This document shows positions 11,216 to 23,113 of a stretch of 64,000 nt of DNA, piece by piece. The position numbers and the translations under genes are program-made. Each line of letters starts with the position of its first letter. Position 1 is the stretch's first letter. Origin of the DNA: Porpolomopsis calyptriformis (taxonomy: Eukaryota; Basidiomycota; Agaricomycetes; Agaricales; Hygrophoraceae); the NCBI GenBank assembly GCA_951640195.1, contig OX621173.1, positions 1,405,780-1,469,779 on the forward strand. Reading direction: 5' to 3'. The notes under the pieces were generated by a model. That model saw only the letters and a program-made list of their open reading frames with translations, had not been told where the DNA came from and did not search any database.

Positions 11216-13392
11216 TCAAATGAGTTGAAGCAAACTCCCGTCGTTCACTGGTCCTGAGTCACCTTCCAGTATCGAACCGTTAACCTCGTTGAGGAATTGC
11301 CCCTGGCCAGCTGTACCCATCGAAACCTGACTCATCACGGCAGGCATTCCATGTACACCATTTTTGGCGAGCTCATTTCTCACGCCGTCGAGCATCCGCT
11401 TGAGGTTCAGACGCTCCCCGACAAGCGCCATCCGCGCGCTCTCTAGCCCTTTCCGCTCGTCCTCCAATATCTCTTCCAACTCTTCGAACTGTGACATCTT
11501 CAGCTCGAGCTTGGTTAGCGTCAACTTGATCAACGAGGCCAGTGTCGACCGAATCTGGGCATCCTCCGCATCGGCGAGAGCTTTAGCGGCCTTCGCGGAT
11601 GATTTGAGCGCCAACTCGGCTGCCCGGACCACTTTTGAGTGTGGCACAGAAGGTTTTTTCGAATGAGGGGCGGTGGCGGATGTCCCATCCGCCCCTGGAG
11701 TTGATGTTCCAGTTTGCCCAAAATCTTTGTTCCCTTCCTCTATGGCGTCCACCTCCATCTGGTCCCGCGGTTTTTCCTCCTCCTCCTTCCCTTCAGTCTC
11801 CTTTCCACTCTCTTTCGTGTCGCTCAGGTTTTCGGCCTTTTCTTTATCGCCATCCGTCAGCTCATGCAAAGCCGTTTTAGCGGCCTCTGCGGCGACTCCC
11901 GGACCTACCACGCCGGCGAGAAAGGCGACGACGCTCATCACTGGGTTATCGGCCTGCTCGAACGGAATTCTCCCGTACCGAAGCGGGCCCACAGAACCTT
12001 CTGCAGCAAGATATGGATCCTCGATCGGAAGTTCCAAGAATTTTCGTATACATTGCTGCGCGGAACGGGTGCCCACGTGCTCTTCGATGAGAGACCAATC
12101 GTCATCGTACATTTCTACACCCTCAAGCAACAGGAGAACCTCTTGGTCAGACCAGTCGTCATCGTGGCTCCCATGGGCGGCTCCATTAGGCACGCTGGCC
12201 AGCTTGACAAAGTCTCCGCTGAACATTGAGGATGGGAATCGGCCGTCGAGGTAACACGATTGGCACAGTTCAAAATTCTTAACTTTAAGAGAGTGGTAGC
12301 GCACTGAAGTGCAATCCGTACCGCAAGTGTCGCAAGTATATGTGACGAGCGCAATTCCTTTGCCCGTGCCATTCGAGGTACTGGCCTCAGATGTACCGTT
12401 TGCGAGACTGGCGGCTTCTGTGGCGCCGATTTGGCGAGAGGCTTTTGAGCTCACTTGATATATAGAAGAGCGAAGTTCAAGCGAGGCGGGAGCGGTCGAG
12501 GACGATGGTTTTGGGCCACCGTTGATAGTGGTGGAGGATGGATGAGACGGTCGGGTTCCTGGATGCAGGGATTGAAGGCCGCGTGGTGTGTCGAGGATGA
12601 CACGGAAATGACCCGTGAAGGGAGGTGCCAAAGTGGCTGGACGCGCTTCTGGGTCAATCTATGTGTTGGTAGAAGCATAAATAAAATAAGCTCCGATGAC
12701 ATCCTTTGAAAGTAAAGACGTACTTGATAATTGATTAAGCCCCATTGTTCAAGAAAAGCGTGCACACGCATGATGGCGCACACATCACCGGCAAGGTTTC
12801 TCCGACAGGCGGTCACGGTAAGGTATTCGGTTGGTCTAAGTCTGTAAGTGTTGATCATGAAATCGCGATAGTCTTTGTAAATCGCGGGAGTTTTGGACCT
12901 ATTTCGGGAGTTGAAAAACTCGGGGAGAGCTCGACGTTCGACTGGATGAATTTTAGACATATCGAACCAGGCTGAATACGAAGGGATGATGACTTCATGT
13001 GTTTGCCCGGCAAGATATTTGCGAGCTTGGTCTTCCAGACGGAGACGCGTTGCCTCAAGCTGGGCAGGATCCTCATCGTCATTTTCGTCACCGGAATCCA
13101 CTTCCTCATCAGGCCCATCACCCATGGAGACGTCACCCGCATCCTCGTCATTATCACCCTCTCCTTTCAGCACTCTTACCCTACCACCGGTTTCGGGTCG
13201 CTGAACCTCTGGCTCAGACTCCAAGTTGCCGAGATCTCCGCCCATGATTGGTTCCAACTCGCTTCGTTTCCCTACAGCATTTTCGGGGTCGACGGGAGAC
13301 ACGCCATGGTTTTGCTGCGGGACCGTTAGCTTTATTCGTTTAGCATCGGAGGAGCTGGATGTTGGTGATGCAGCGCGTTTTGGCGAGTCCAT
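11216..13392 (-). CDS. SWI3/RSC8-type chromatin-remodelling subunit (SWIRM-ZZ-SANT)
   Basis: A core scaffold subunit of SWI/SNF or RSC nucleosome-remodelling complexes in the nucleus. Two exons, 13392-12724 and 12658-11216, give 703 residues. Order: an acidic, low-complexity N-terminus; SWIRM (residues about 130-220, [19 protein letters not shown] to [10 protein letters not shown]); a ZZ zinc finger (CDTCGTDC ... [11 protein letters not shown]); SANT ([19 protein letters not shown] ... [16 protein letters not shown]); and a C-terminal helical, charged dimerisation region. The single intron falls exactly between SWIRM and IDPEARP, which follows directly in this family. SWI/SNF versus RSC membership cannot be decided from one paralogue. 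Confidence 0.94.
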
Positions 13393-13684
13393 GAGGAAAG
13401 CAAGCGAAGGTAAAGTTAATCAAACAAGATAAATAGAACCAAATAGAGGTCTGGGAACTTTATGGCGGAGATGAAATAGTATCTGTCGGGTCTTCAAATA
13501 ATTAAAAGTCCGTCTTGTATTCGCTGGCTCCTCCCAGGTCAAACGCTGCGACCAGCCCAACATTTCAGACAGTCGCCTATAATCTGGCATCAGTCGAGTG
13601 GACAAGCCTTGATACTTATCAAATTTTTCATTCTTCCGCTTGGACGTGGTTTTCAATATTTTAATTGCTTTATGTAAGCGATCG

Positions 13685-15688
13685 ATGGCCTCTCGAGTGC
13701 TCGCTCAAGTCCCTTGGGTTTTTCTTGACCGCGGACGAGTTCGATTTGACATTCTGGCAAGGTCAATTTTGCAAACTAAGCAATTCAGCGCCTTCCAACT
13801 TGATGCTGAAACACCAGCCATGGAAGCCTTGAAGGACATTCCTTACCCGACCACGGCCCTCGACCCGTCCGTCTTCGAGTATCCATCCGAAGAGTATGAT
13901 TCGATCGGCGCACACCCTCTTACCCACAGTCTACCGAGAACATCGATCGAGACTCTTGTCAATCTTGTTGCGCGGAAGCGCTATAAAACGGCAGAACGCA
14001 TACGCTCCGAACTGTTGCAGATGGGCGTAGAAATTCCCCTGAATCCCATATACGAGCAAGCTGCTATTGCAGCCCTCCGGACCCCGAACCGGAAAACCAA
14101 CGCAACTGCATTTTCAGCATGGTTTTCACTCGTACCAATGGCCCGTGATTCAAAACCCAGGTCTTTCAATACCATCTCTCAATTGCTCTTCTACAAGCCC
14201 TTGACTGCAGATATCCCACCCGCCCTCCAATTTGGCCTCATTTGTGCATCCAAGGGCTATGCAAGAAAAGTCGCATCTCGAGTGATTCCTTTCGTTGTAC
14301 GATTCGAGGACCCTTCTGTCAGCCATCGATTCCTACACGACTTCGAGACTCTCGCCGCCCAATATCTGAGCAAAACCTACCCCACGAAACTCAGGAAGAT
14401 GCTGAAAGACTTTCGTGGTTTGGCCATCAGAACCCATTGTTTCGCAGGGCGTCCTGCAGAAGCCGTGAAAATCTTCCAAACCTCTCGGGCTTGCAATATC
14501 CGCATGTCACGTTTCACGGGCGCGATCCTCCTGCGGTGTCTGGAAGAAAACCTTAACGAAGCCTACATGAAGCTCATAAAGGAACTTCGCCTTCGCCCTC
14601 ACTACTCACATTCTGACCGTGCTAATGCAGCCCCAACCGGAATTTTGCTCGAAGTACAGCTTGCAAGTCTAGCTTCAAAGATCAAGATGTTGAGGAGATC
14701 CCTTGTTTCTCAAAACCCACCTACCGCTCGTATATTATGCGACATCATGCTCGAGTACCGTGCTACCGGAAGGAGCCTGGCGTTGACTCTCTTGCGGAAG
14801 AAGGCTTTTCAGCACTCCCACCAATGTATCCGTCTTTGGGTTACAGCAGAAATGCTATATCACATGAGGAGGAAACAGCACTCGTTGGTGGTAGTTGCAT
14901 ATATCACACACTTTCACCTTGTCGGAGTCCCTCGCGACTTGATCCTGCATCATTTGGAACAATCCTCAAAAATCAAGGAGGCGCGACCATGGCAATTCCA
15001 GAGCCTGGTGCCTCGACATTACCCTATGACCGGGAATATCATACCAACCTCCATGATTACCACTTTACTATGGGGAGCATTAGCGGTGCTCTCAAAGAGT
15101 GTAGACGAACTCGAGAACGTCTACAGCCAACTCCTACAATTTGCACGCCTTAACAAGCAGCCAACCTCTCCCTCAACGGAACTTTCGTCCCCATCGTCTT
15201 CTCTACCCTACCCCGCTTCTCCCTCACTATCGATGCCCCCAGGTGCGATCGATAAAACCCACTTCGTCCCATTCATCCGTCTCTTCACACAGCGAAGCGG
15301 GCCGAACCGCGCACTCGCCGTCCTGGGCGACATGTTCAGCCTGGACATTGAGCCCGACGCCCACCACTACACAGCACCGGCAGTCGCACTCGCCCGCGCC
15401 GGCAACGTCGACGCCACCCTCGCTCTTCTCGATCAGTCGGAACAGGTCGGCCCCACACGGGACCAGTCCTCCGATCTGTCCCTGCCACCTCATTCGCCCA
15501 CACCCACCCTCGCGACCTACGCGAGGATCCTGCGAGCGTTCGTGCTCGCCCGCCGGGTGGATGCAGCGACAGAGATTGACAGGCGGATTGTGGGACGACT
15601 GAACTATGTCCCTGGCTCTCACCCCTCGATAGACCGTGCACGGTCTTTGTTGCGCCGCCATCAAAAACAGCGGGGCATTTCGGTATGA
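13685..15688 (+). CDS. Pentatricopeptide-repeat-like protein, probably mitochondrial
   Basis: A single long open frame of 667 residues from the ATG at 13685; in-frame ATG-initiated extension back to 13640 is possible. The N-terminus (MASRVLAQVPWVFLDRGRVR) is basic and lacks acidic residues early, which fits mitochondrial import. Helical repeats are diffuse, but a PPR-like unit is clear near the C-terminus: GPNRALAVLGDMFSLDIEP followed by DAHHYTAPAVALARAGN. PPR proteins bind organellar RNA; the target here is unknown. The stop TGA overlaps a donor-like GTATGA, and an acceptor at about 15751 would give a short alternative last exon ending TAEG, so the exact C-terminus is uncertain. Confidence 0.75.
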   Translation: MASRVLAQVPWVFLDRGRVRFDILARSILQTKQFSAFQLDAETPAMEALKDIPYPTTALDPSVFEYPSEEYDSIGAHPLTHSLPRTSIETLVNLVARKRYKTAERIRSELLQMGVEIPLNPIYEQAAIAALRTPNRKTNATAFSAWFSLVPMARDSKPRSFNTISQLLFYKPLTADIPPALQFGLICASKGYARKVASRVIPFVVRFEDPSVSHRFLHDFETLAAQYLSKTYPTKLRKMLKDFRGLAIRTHCFAGRPAEAVKIFQTSRACNIRMSRFTGAILLRCLEENLNEAYMKLIKELRLRPHYSHSDRANAAPTGILLEVQLASLASKIKMLRRSLVSQNPPTARILCDIMLEYRATGRSLALTLLRKKAFQHSHQCIRLWVTAEMLYHMRRKQHSLVVVAYITHFHLVGVPRDLILHHLEQSSKIKEARPWQFQSLVPRHYPMTGNIIPTSMITTLLWGALAVLSKSVDELENVYSQLLQFARLNKQPTSPSTELSSPSSSLPYPASPSLSMPPGAIDKTHFVPFIRLFTQRSGPNRALAVLGDMFSLDIEPDAHHYTAPAVALARAGNVDATLALLDQSEQVGPTRDQSSDLSLPPHSPTPTLATYARILRAFVLARRVDAATEIDRRIVGRLNYVPGSHPSIDRARSLLRRHQKQRGISV

Positions 15689-16371
15689 TCATTCTTATCT
15701 CTGAGTATTGACGTGTTTGCTCAATTCTCCACTCGTTCTTTCTGTCTTTAGAATGGCACTACAAAACTCCACACAGCCGAAGGGTGAAATGGAAGTAGCC
15801 ATGGTTCTGCGGTGACCTGTACGTCATTCCGCGAGTATGACCAACGCTCGCCGATGAACGCCGCAATACCGAAAGACAGGTGACCTATCAGCTTGGATGC
15901 GGCCCCACACCCCACACCAAGATGCACCAGATTTCGACCACGGGAGAAACACCCCCGGTCTAGATATCACGGGATGACATAGGTTATTCCACTGACAGAT
16001 CAATAACGCTCTCAGGATGCAACAAAGGGCAGATATCTGTATAGTCCATGCCAAATCGTAGTCCTGGTACAAAGCGGGGGATGGTATGAGATCATGAAGG
16101 TCGTGGGGGGCGTATAAAATAGGGATGTAAGTGTGTATAGTAAAGCAAGCGGAAAATCGAAAATCCAGCTGCGGATCAAGTACAATACCATCTATTATAA
16201 TAATACACATTTGTACGCTCACCGAGCTTGGGTAAAAAAAAAAAAACTGAGACGAGGAAAGAGTCTGGGGGGGAAACAAATCACAAAAAAAGCAATACGA
16301 ACGGTGACATTACCCGAAACCTCAGATCCTCGCCAGCAGCAAAAAAAACACATTTTTAGGGGGAGGCAACC
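15689..16371. other. Intergenic between converging genes
   Basis: This is 3' flanking sequence of the PPR gene and of the membrane-protein gene. It contains A-rich runs (for example 16,214-16,225) and no conserved coding frame. A possible last exon of the PPR gene lies at about 15752-15789. Confidence 0.5.
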
Positions 16372-17994
16372 TTACTTCTTGAGGTTGGTATATGCGGGTG
16401 GCAGTTCGATGGTTTCCGGTTCATCTGCTCTGCCACTATTTTCTGATGGACCTGCATCATCATGCTGGATGATATTGACAAGTCTCATCGGCCGCATGCC
16501 TGCCGCGCTCTTTCGTGAACTTGGCACCGTAGATCCACCAGGTGCATCAGGGGTTGCGGAAAGGCTCATTGATGTCCTGGAGTGCGAACGCTCTTCGGTA
16601 CCGATACCACCGAGCCCAAGCCATTCGTCATTGACAGAGCTGGATCGACGATCGCTGGTGGTAGGTTCAGTCGCCAAGAAGGGTTCAGGCTGGAAGTATT
16701 CTGGCAATTGCGCTTCGAGGGCAGTGCCTTCACCTTCGTCACCTTGCAAGAGATCGACTGGGCGCTCTTTTTGTGATCGAGAGCGGCGACTGCGACGGAG
16801 GAGGAAGGCAGCCACGAGTAGAAAGGCCAGGATGAACACGATACCACCTACTATGCCGCCTGATGTTGAGATGTAGTGAGTGGAGAGAGGAAACAAAAAA
16901 ACGTTTGGGATGGCCTACCAGCAATGACAGCGGTGTTGTTGCCGTCGCTGGGTCTGGATATAACTAAATTAAGCTTTCCCTATAATGAGAGAAATTAATG
17001 GTGCGCACGAGGATGTTGGCTGCGAGGCTCCTCCAGTGGAGCTGCTCGTTGGGTAGCTACCGCCGGCAGGACTGCCCGGTGTCGAGGACGGGGATGAGCT
17101 ATTTAAGCACGAGTTGTCGCCTTGGCTGACGGTGAACAAAACACTTCCGCCGGTGCCCTCGCCTCTGTTATCACCAGCGACGAGGATGAGGGTGGTCCCA
17201 CCGCGCACGGATGGTGTCCATGAGAATCCAGTGCCTTGCATTGGGATGGCGGAGAGGACGTTGTTGGGCACGCTGAAGGAATCTCCGCCGGGGATAACTC
17301 CGAGAAATTGGGGAGTTCTAAGGAAGAAGTTGGGGAGAGGCATTGAGAACGGAATGGTTCAGTCATACCCTTGTACTGTGGTTGGATCCCACCACAACCT
17401 GGAGGGCGAGCACTGGACTATCTGATTTGGGGGAGAGATAAAAAATGTGAAATCGGGGGAGACGTTGGCTGTGGCATCGAAACAGGATGCATCGGAGCTG
17501 GATTGGACTGTTGCAGCTACGCTTGTCCCGCCAGAACCAAACCCAGAGCTATCGCTAACCTAAAAAGGACGGTGAATAAAGCATTCGAAACGACGGGTAG
17601 TTGTGGGACGACTATTTCGATCGGTTGCGAGGACCCCATGTGATTCATATTGATGATCCTCGCAGAGAACACAATGCAGAACGGGGGAGTGAAGGTAATC
17701 ACTCACGATTGCGACGAATTGGGAATTGGCGGGAAACTTGAGCTGAAAACTCAGAGAGGACGCAGAGCCTGGGAAAGGCTGGTTGACGATTCGGCGGGCT
17801 TCTATGTTGTTGGGTAATGGGGAAGGGCCAAAGGGTAGTATGAGAATGTTGTAGGGTGGAGTACCGGCGCCTGAGACAGAGACTGATAGGTTCTGACATT
17901 GGTGGGGGATGCTGTCGAAAGTGAAAGTGAAGGCGGCGGTAAAAGGGAGAGCGGATAATGCGAGGAGGATAGGAAAGAGAGAATTAATTGACAT
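16372..17994 (-). CDS. Ser/Thr-rich type I membrane protein of a basidiomycete family
   Basis: Exons 17994-17707, 17559-17369, 17317-17009, 16953-16919 and 16859-16372 give 436 residues. Visible: a signal peptide (LFPILLALSALPFTAAF), an extracellular beta-rich region with repeated G-G-T-x-V and a few Cys, a Ser/Thr/Pro/Gly linker likely to be O-glycosylated, one membrane helix (GGIVGGIVFILAFLLVAAFL) followed by the stop-transfer RRSRRSRSQK, and a cytosolic tail ending with a PPAY motif (WW-domain ligand type) ahead of TNLKK. The family is common in agarics and has no assigned biochemical role. The layout suggests a cell-wall or surface sensor, which is inference. Intron 1 is 147 nt, long for this genome, and may hide an alternative exon. 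Confidence 0.8.
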
Positions 17995-18272
17995 GATGGT
18001 GAGGAAGAAAGAGAGAAAATTGGTTTAAACCGTTCCGCATCAAATCCTCTGCAACACCGACCGAGTACGGGTAATCTAAGGTTTAAGGCAATGGCCGATA
18101 GAATTAGTCTCCGATTAAACCCTAAATATGTCACGTGTTTATACCTGACAGCGATCATGACATCACCTCCTCAATCAACCTCTCAACCTTCGATCCGCTC
18201 GCTGCCTGGCGCAACGTCGCGCATATCTTGCATATTTGTATATTAATCCTCGTAGTTGTTCACAGCCCCAAG

Positions 18273-21200
18273 ATGCCTTCCCTTAGCTTCAGCCCGCCAC
18301 GTCCGCCACCTGTCAAGTATGACGCCCGACATGGCACTCGCTGGCAGAAGGAGAAGGCCGCCGCCGGGGGAAGTGCCTTCGAAAACCCAGATGACCCTAA
18401 GCTTATCGGTCCGTGGGTAATTGGAGAGTGTGTCGGCAAAGGCGCGAGCGGCCGCGTCAAAATCGCAAAGCACCGCCGTACAGGTCAACTCGCCGCTGTT
18501 AAGATTCTTCCCATTCAGCCCATTCTCAACTCTCGTGCCTCGCTTGCGACAAAACAAGCAAAATCGGACAGAAAGCGTCTCGAGATCGACAGGGAAATCA
18601 TAATGATGAGGCTCATGAATCACCCTAATATTGTGCGCATATACGACGTATACGAAACCGACAAGGAGTTGTTCCTCATCCTCGAGTACGTAGACGGCGG
18701 TGAGCTATTCGATTTTCTCGTCAACCGCAGAACTCTCCCCCCTCTCGAAGCCCTCGCGTTCTTCAAGCAGATCATCTATGGTATCAACTATGCCCACACA
18801 TTCTCTATTATTCATCGAGACCTCAAACCGGAAAACATCTTTATTCACTCCCTAGACCCTCCTTTGATCAAAATTGGCGATTGGGGCATGGCTACCTTTG
18901 CCCCTCCTTCGTTCCAACTAGAGACCTGTTGCGGCAGCCCCCATTACGCTAGTCCCGAAATCGTGAATGGTGGAAAGTACGAAGGAAATGCAACTGACAT
19001 TTGGAGCTGTGGTGTCATTTTATACGTCCTTCTCACAGGACGTCTCCCGTTCGACGGCGAGAATGTCAGATCCCTTCTCTCCAAAGTAAGCGAAGGTAAA
19101 TACGAGATGCCCTCCGATATTGACCCACAAGCGCAAGACCTCTTGTCGCGCATGTTGGTCGTGGAAGCTTCTCGGCGTCTCACGGTTGGTCTTATTGCTT
19201 GTTCCGATTCTTTACTCCATTGATACCCGTTCAGATACCAGAAATATTATCCCACCCATGGTTACAGAATGCCACACCAGGTGTCATATATGTACCTGCT
19301 CCCCCAGTCTCCGAACTCGCAAAGCCTCTACCTTCTGTCGAACGTATTGACAGAGACCTCCTCGAGTCTCTTCGTGTTATCTGGGGTCGCCGCGCCGATC
19401 TTGATGTCATCAGAGCCGACCTGCTCAGCCCAGAAGGTGAAGGAACCTTGGCAAAAGCATTTTATTTCCTCTTGAATGAGTATCGCGAGAAGACCCTTGA
19501 AGAATACAGCTTTCTCATTGATATTGATAAATCTAGTCTCACACCACGTCTCAACGGAGAATATTGCGACAAACTCATCGCGAGACCCTATATTGCCCCT
19601 CCGTCCTCCCCTTGTTCTGGCAGACTTGCAGTTGAGCATCAGACATGTGGACGCTTTCATTCCTCTCGTGATGCACCCGCGCCTCCATCGCGTTCTCCTT
19701 CTCCCCTAGCCATGTCTCGCGTTTCATCTTTGGCACCACCTTCCCCCGTAGAGACCCATTCTCGCCCGCGCCCTCCTTCCCCACTTGGCCCTCGTCCTCC
19801 GAAACCCCGGCCACAGTCAACACCTGTGACTACCTCTCCAACAAATTCATTGCATTCATACATTAGACCTGGCCATTGCATGTCTCCCATTAATAGTAAA
19901 TTCAGTCCTTCGAGACTTGAATTGCCCCGGTCCCTTTCGCCCTCCCCCCAACCCTATCCCACCTGCTCTGCTTCTCCTACCGGTCATTCTAGCAAGCAAA
20001 GGCCCACCTACACACATCAAGGGCCCTTCATCGAGTCTCCCCCAAAGATATCAACCGTGCGTTTCCCTGCTACGTCACCCCCGCCTCAGTATCATAGCAA
20101 ATCGCCTCCCCCTGTACTGCGTGAGAGGAGGACGCACAATCCCTCTTCGATGGTCCCACCCGGCGTGCACCTTCCCCATGTGTCGGTTCCTATGACTCCT
20201 CGTGTCGCCATTCCAGGGAATTTGCCGATGCTGGCGGCGCCGAGGACAGATAATGCAGAATTCCAAAGGGCCATAGATAACATCACCGAAAGGGTGAATG
20301 TCCTTGTCGCAAGGGGGAACGCTGAGAAAGTTCCCCAACCTTCCCGACCCGGTTTCAAGCCCTTCGCTGTAAATGAGAATGGGCAAACACAATCAACTTG
20401 GATACCTCATACTCATAGGCATCCTTACCCATATCAGACTTCTTTGCCTGTGTATTCTCCTCCAGACGGTCATTCTGGTATCGATTCCGCCGACAAGGAG
20501 AATCAAGTTGGCGATTGGGTGGGTTATAGTTTTGCTGAACCCGTGCAGAAGCTGGAGGGTTTAGGCATAAACAAGCCTTATTCCGGGAGGATAGGACACC
20601 CTGCTGCAGATGGGGATACGGGAGATGACATCCCCCTGAAGGGGAGGAGGGAAAAGAGGAGTCGACGTTAGTCGGTCCCTCGTCATTGCTGTTGGCCTTC
20701 TAATTGTATATCATCTAGCTCCTACACTCAACTTCCACCACCCTCCTCTGAACACCAAGCGGTCTGCGGTTTCCGTTCTTTCGCCGACTCCCCTCGCATC
20801 ACCTTCCGCACTTCTTTCCCCAGTTGTTGGCGAGTTCAAAGGGTGGTTTTCGAACCTGTTCAACTGGAAAGCTCAGACCTACGTTCTGTACTCCCCCGAG
20901 GACTTGTTTTCCACTCGGAATGAGACCATACGCCTCCTGCACCAATTTGGGGCTAGTGTCGGGTTGGAAGAGTCCGTGGGGCATACTGTATTGAGGTGTC
21001 GGATCGATGACTACATCGACCCAATCAATGGCTCTGTGATCCAGAAGCGCACGTGTTTCAGGGTGGAATTTGCCTCTTCTCTGGGTGAAAACTATGGCCA
21101 TGGCGGGTTGTCATCACCCCAGCCTTACCACTACGGAGAACCGTATGTACCTCAAAACGGACATTCCCCCCATCTCAATCCCAATTCGATGAAGCCGGGT

Positions 21201-21410
21201 ATGCTCGGAAAGAATATGTTGATGAAGATGCCAGGCTATTTGTCTGCGATCGTGCTGGTTCAGGAGAAGGGGTCGTTGTCGACCTTTCGGGCGTTGTGTA
21301 AAAAGCTGAAGGGAGATTGGAGATTAAATTCTGGGCTCCAGACGCCTGGTGTAGGGACGGGTGGGACTCATACCCCTCTCATGGAGTATGCATCCAAGTT
21401 CGCCGTTTGA
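18273..21410 (+). CDS. Protein kinase of the GIN4/HSL1/CDR2 (NIM1-related) family
   Basis: A Ser/Thr kinase family that couples septin organisation and cell shape to mitotic entry through Swe1/Wee1. Exons 18273-19184, 19235-20666 and 20719-21410 give 1011 residues. The kinase domain starts at about residue 45: glycine loop GECVGKGASGRVK, catalytic Lys in AAVKIL, HRDLKPEN, metal-binding DWGMA in place of DFG, SPE in place of APE, then IPEILSHPWL. A long Pro/Ser-rich disordered region follows. The C-terminal 200 residues (GWFSNLFNWKAQTYVLYSPE onward) look like a KA1-type lipid-binding module. The last intron (20667-20718) was placed because a stop otherwise truncates the protein before this conserved end. 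Start at 18273; an upstream in-frame ATG at 18135 is less likely. Confidence 0.92.
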
Positions 21411-21596
21411 AGGATATCTATACATACATTGACACATCTAGACAAATCATTCTTTGTATCCACATTTGCATCTTGTATCCCTAACTTTTTTTTTCGGAAC
21501 TGTCATTTCTCATTTAAAGAGCCGGTTACTCTATATATACACTGGCAGAAAGACGTTGGCTCAAGAACAGACTGGAAGAAACTTTTGACGACGGGG

Positions 21597-22520
21597 TTAC
21601 GCTGAATATTCCTCAACGGCCTGCTGGAGACACACATCCAGCTTTTCTTGCAACCCGGCTCCATCCTTAGTGTGGGTCGGAACGAGCTTTAATAAGTTAG
21701 AAGTATAAGTCTGAGTGAGGGTCACGGTTATGAGCGATGCCAGATATATGGATGTTATCGAGAAATGGCGTACGTCAACAGCAGCTTCGATCGCAACCAG
21801 AGCAACTTGGATGGGTTTCAGGAAGGCGAACAAATCAAACAAGTCTTTCTGTCCGATTAACTGAAATGTGTGTGAGAGAGGGGTGGTGGATGAAGGGAAG
21901 GGAAAGGGTGTTACGGACCTTGACTAAAAGTTGTTGTTGGACGTCGACAAACTGGGGGGAGGGGAGGGGGGGGGGCAAGAAAAAAAACCCGAGTTTGAAC
22001 GTCTGTTTTGTGGGGAGGCCAGGGTAGGTTGATTACTCACGACGGCTAAAGCTTCGACGATGGCGTCTGCGTCGTCGCCGTAGCAGGGAGGCCCGGGCTG
22101 TTAAGTCGTTTCTTTATTTTCAGATCACGCCGAGAGAGAGAAAGAGTCGAGGGCTTACGGCAACGTCGATGAAAGCTATCTCGATGGAAGTAGCCATGTC
22201 AGCAAGGGCCCGAGGAACTTTCTGTACATTCAGAAATGAATGTAGTTTACTTTTGTTTTTTGGACTCATCATATTAGATGACGGTTAACGAGAGGACGAC
22301 GTACGTAGCATGTGAACAGGCAGGAGATGAAGTTGATCCCGGAAATGGTGTCCGACAGCGTCCCGGAAGTGGTGGTAAACGCCTCGAGATCCGCGACGAT
22401 TTTCACAGAGTTCGTGGGGAGGTCGGTATGGGGAGGAGGCGCCTCACCCTTCCCGGCGCTGGCCCCGAGGAGGGGCAGGGAAAGGGCGAGGAGGGGGAAT
22501 ATCATTCTGGAGAATTTCAT
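21597..22520 (-). CDS. HsbA-like secreted protein (hydrophobic surface-binding)
   Basis: A small secreted protein resembling hydrophobic surface-binding protein A, which in other fungi adsorbs to hydrophobic surfaces and helps recruit hydrolases. Six exons (22520-22305, 22221-22159, 22097-22041, 21951-21919, 21860-21774, 21710-21597) give 189 residues. The signal peptide is MIFPLLALSLPLLGASA; the mature part is mostly amphipathic helices (KIVADLEAFTTTSGTLSDTI; FVDVQQQLLVKLIGQKD; LQEKLDVCLQQAVEEYSA) with Cys residues in FISCLFTCY, GPPCYGDD and DVCLQ. All junctions are frame 0, an unusual regularity that helps the model. The donor after VQQQLLVK is GTCCGT, a weak match. Function is by family analogy. 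Confidence 0.8.
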
Positions 22521-23113
22521 TCTGGCAGTAAGCTTTTTTTGTCCCGGAGAGGGGAAGAGGAGGAATGGAATCGGATAATGCAGAAAAGGCGTACCAGGCT
22601 TTATATATCATGGCAGTTATAGCTTTTTTAAAAATCCAAAAAACTATCACAGTTAACGCGATAGATTATGGATTCGGCCTGCCTGGCGCAAGGGTGAATA
22701 AAAACGATTAATTTAGGCGCCATTTTTTTCAATTTGGAATGCCCGCAAAAACGGCTTCTCTATAGTAGAAGCGGGAGTGATCAAATCAGCGAAGCGCGAA
22801 AAAAGGACGATAGTGACCGTCCTGACCTTCCGACACGGAACTCTCAAAAATCGATATGGTGTGGTAATGCCTACGTTGGAGAAAGTGATCAACATCGATG
22901 TCTGCCGGCGTGCCCTGTTGCCGGGAGCATTGAGCGATTCTTCGTTGGGTTTGCGAGTGAGTAAATGGGTTTATTGTATAACTTTCGCCGAGACGTCCAT
23001 CGTGCGACGTTCGACAGTGCTCGGGTCTCTGTCGGAAGCCTGTCAATCCTGTCTTATAAAATACATTTGACGCTGAGTGTGTCTGATCTGAAGCTACAGT
23101 ATTTTTGTATCGT
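22521..23113. other. Intergenic, no supported gene
   Basis: This stretch lies between the HsbA-like start (leftward) and the RLI1 stop. Open frames on both strands overlap one another and none shows a conserved motif. The 5' regulatory region of the secreted-protein gene should lie in its left part. Confidence 0.5.

Noticed and set aside
11364..12254. Plus-strand frames of up to 193 codons
   Set aside because: Antisense to the ZZ and SANT region of the SWI3-type gene.
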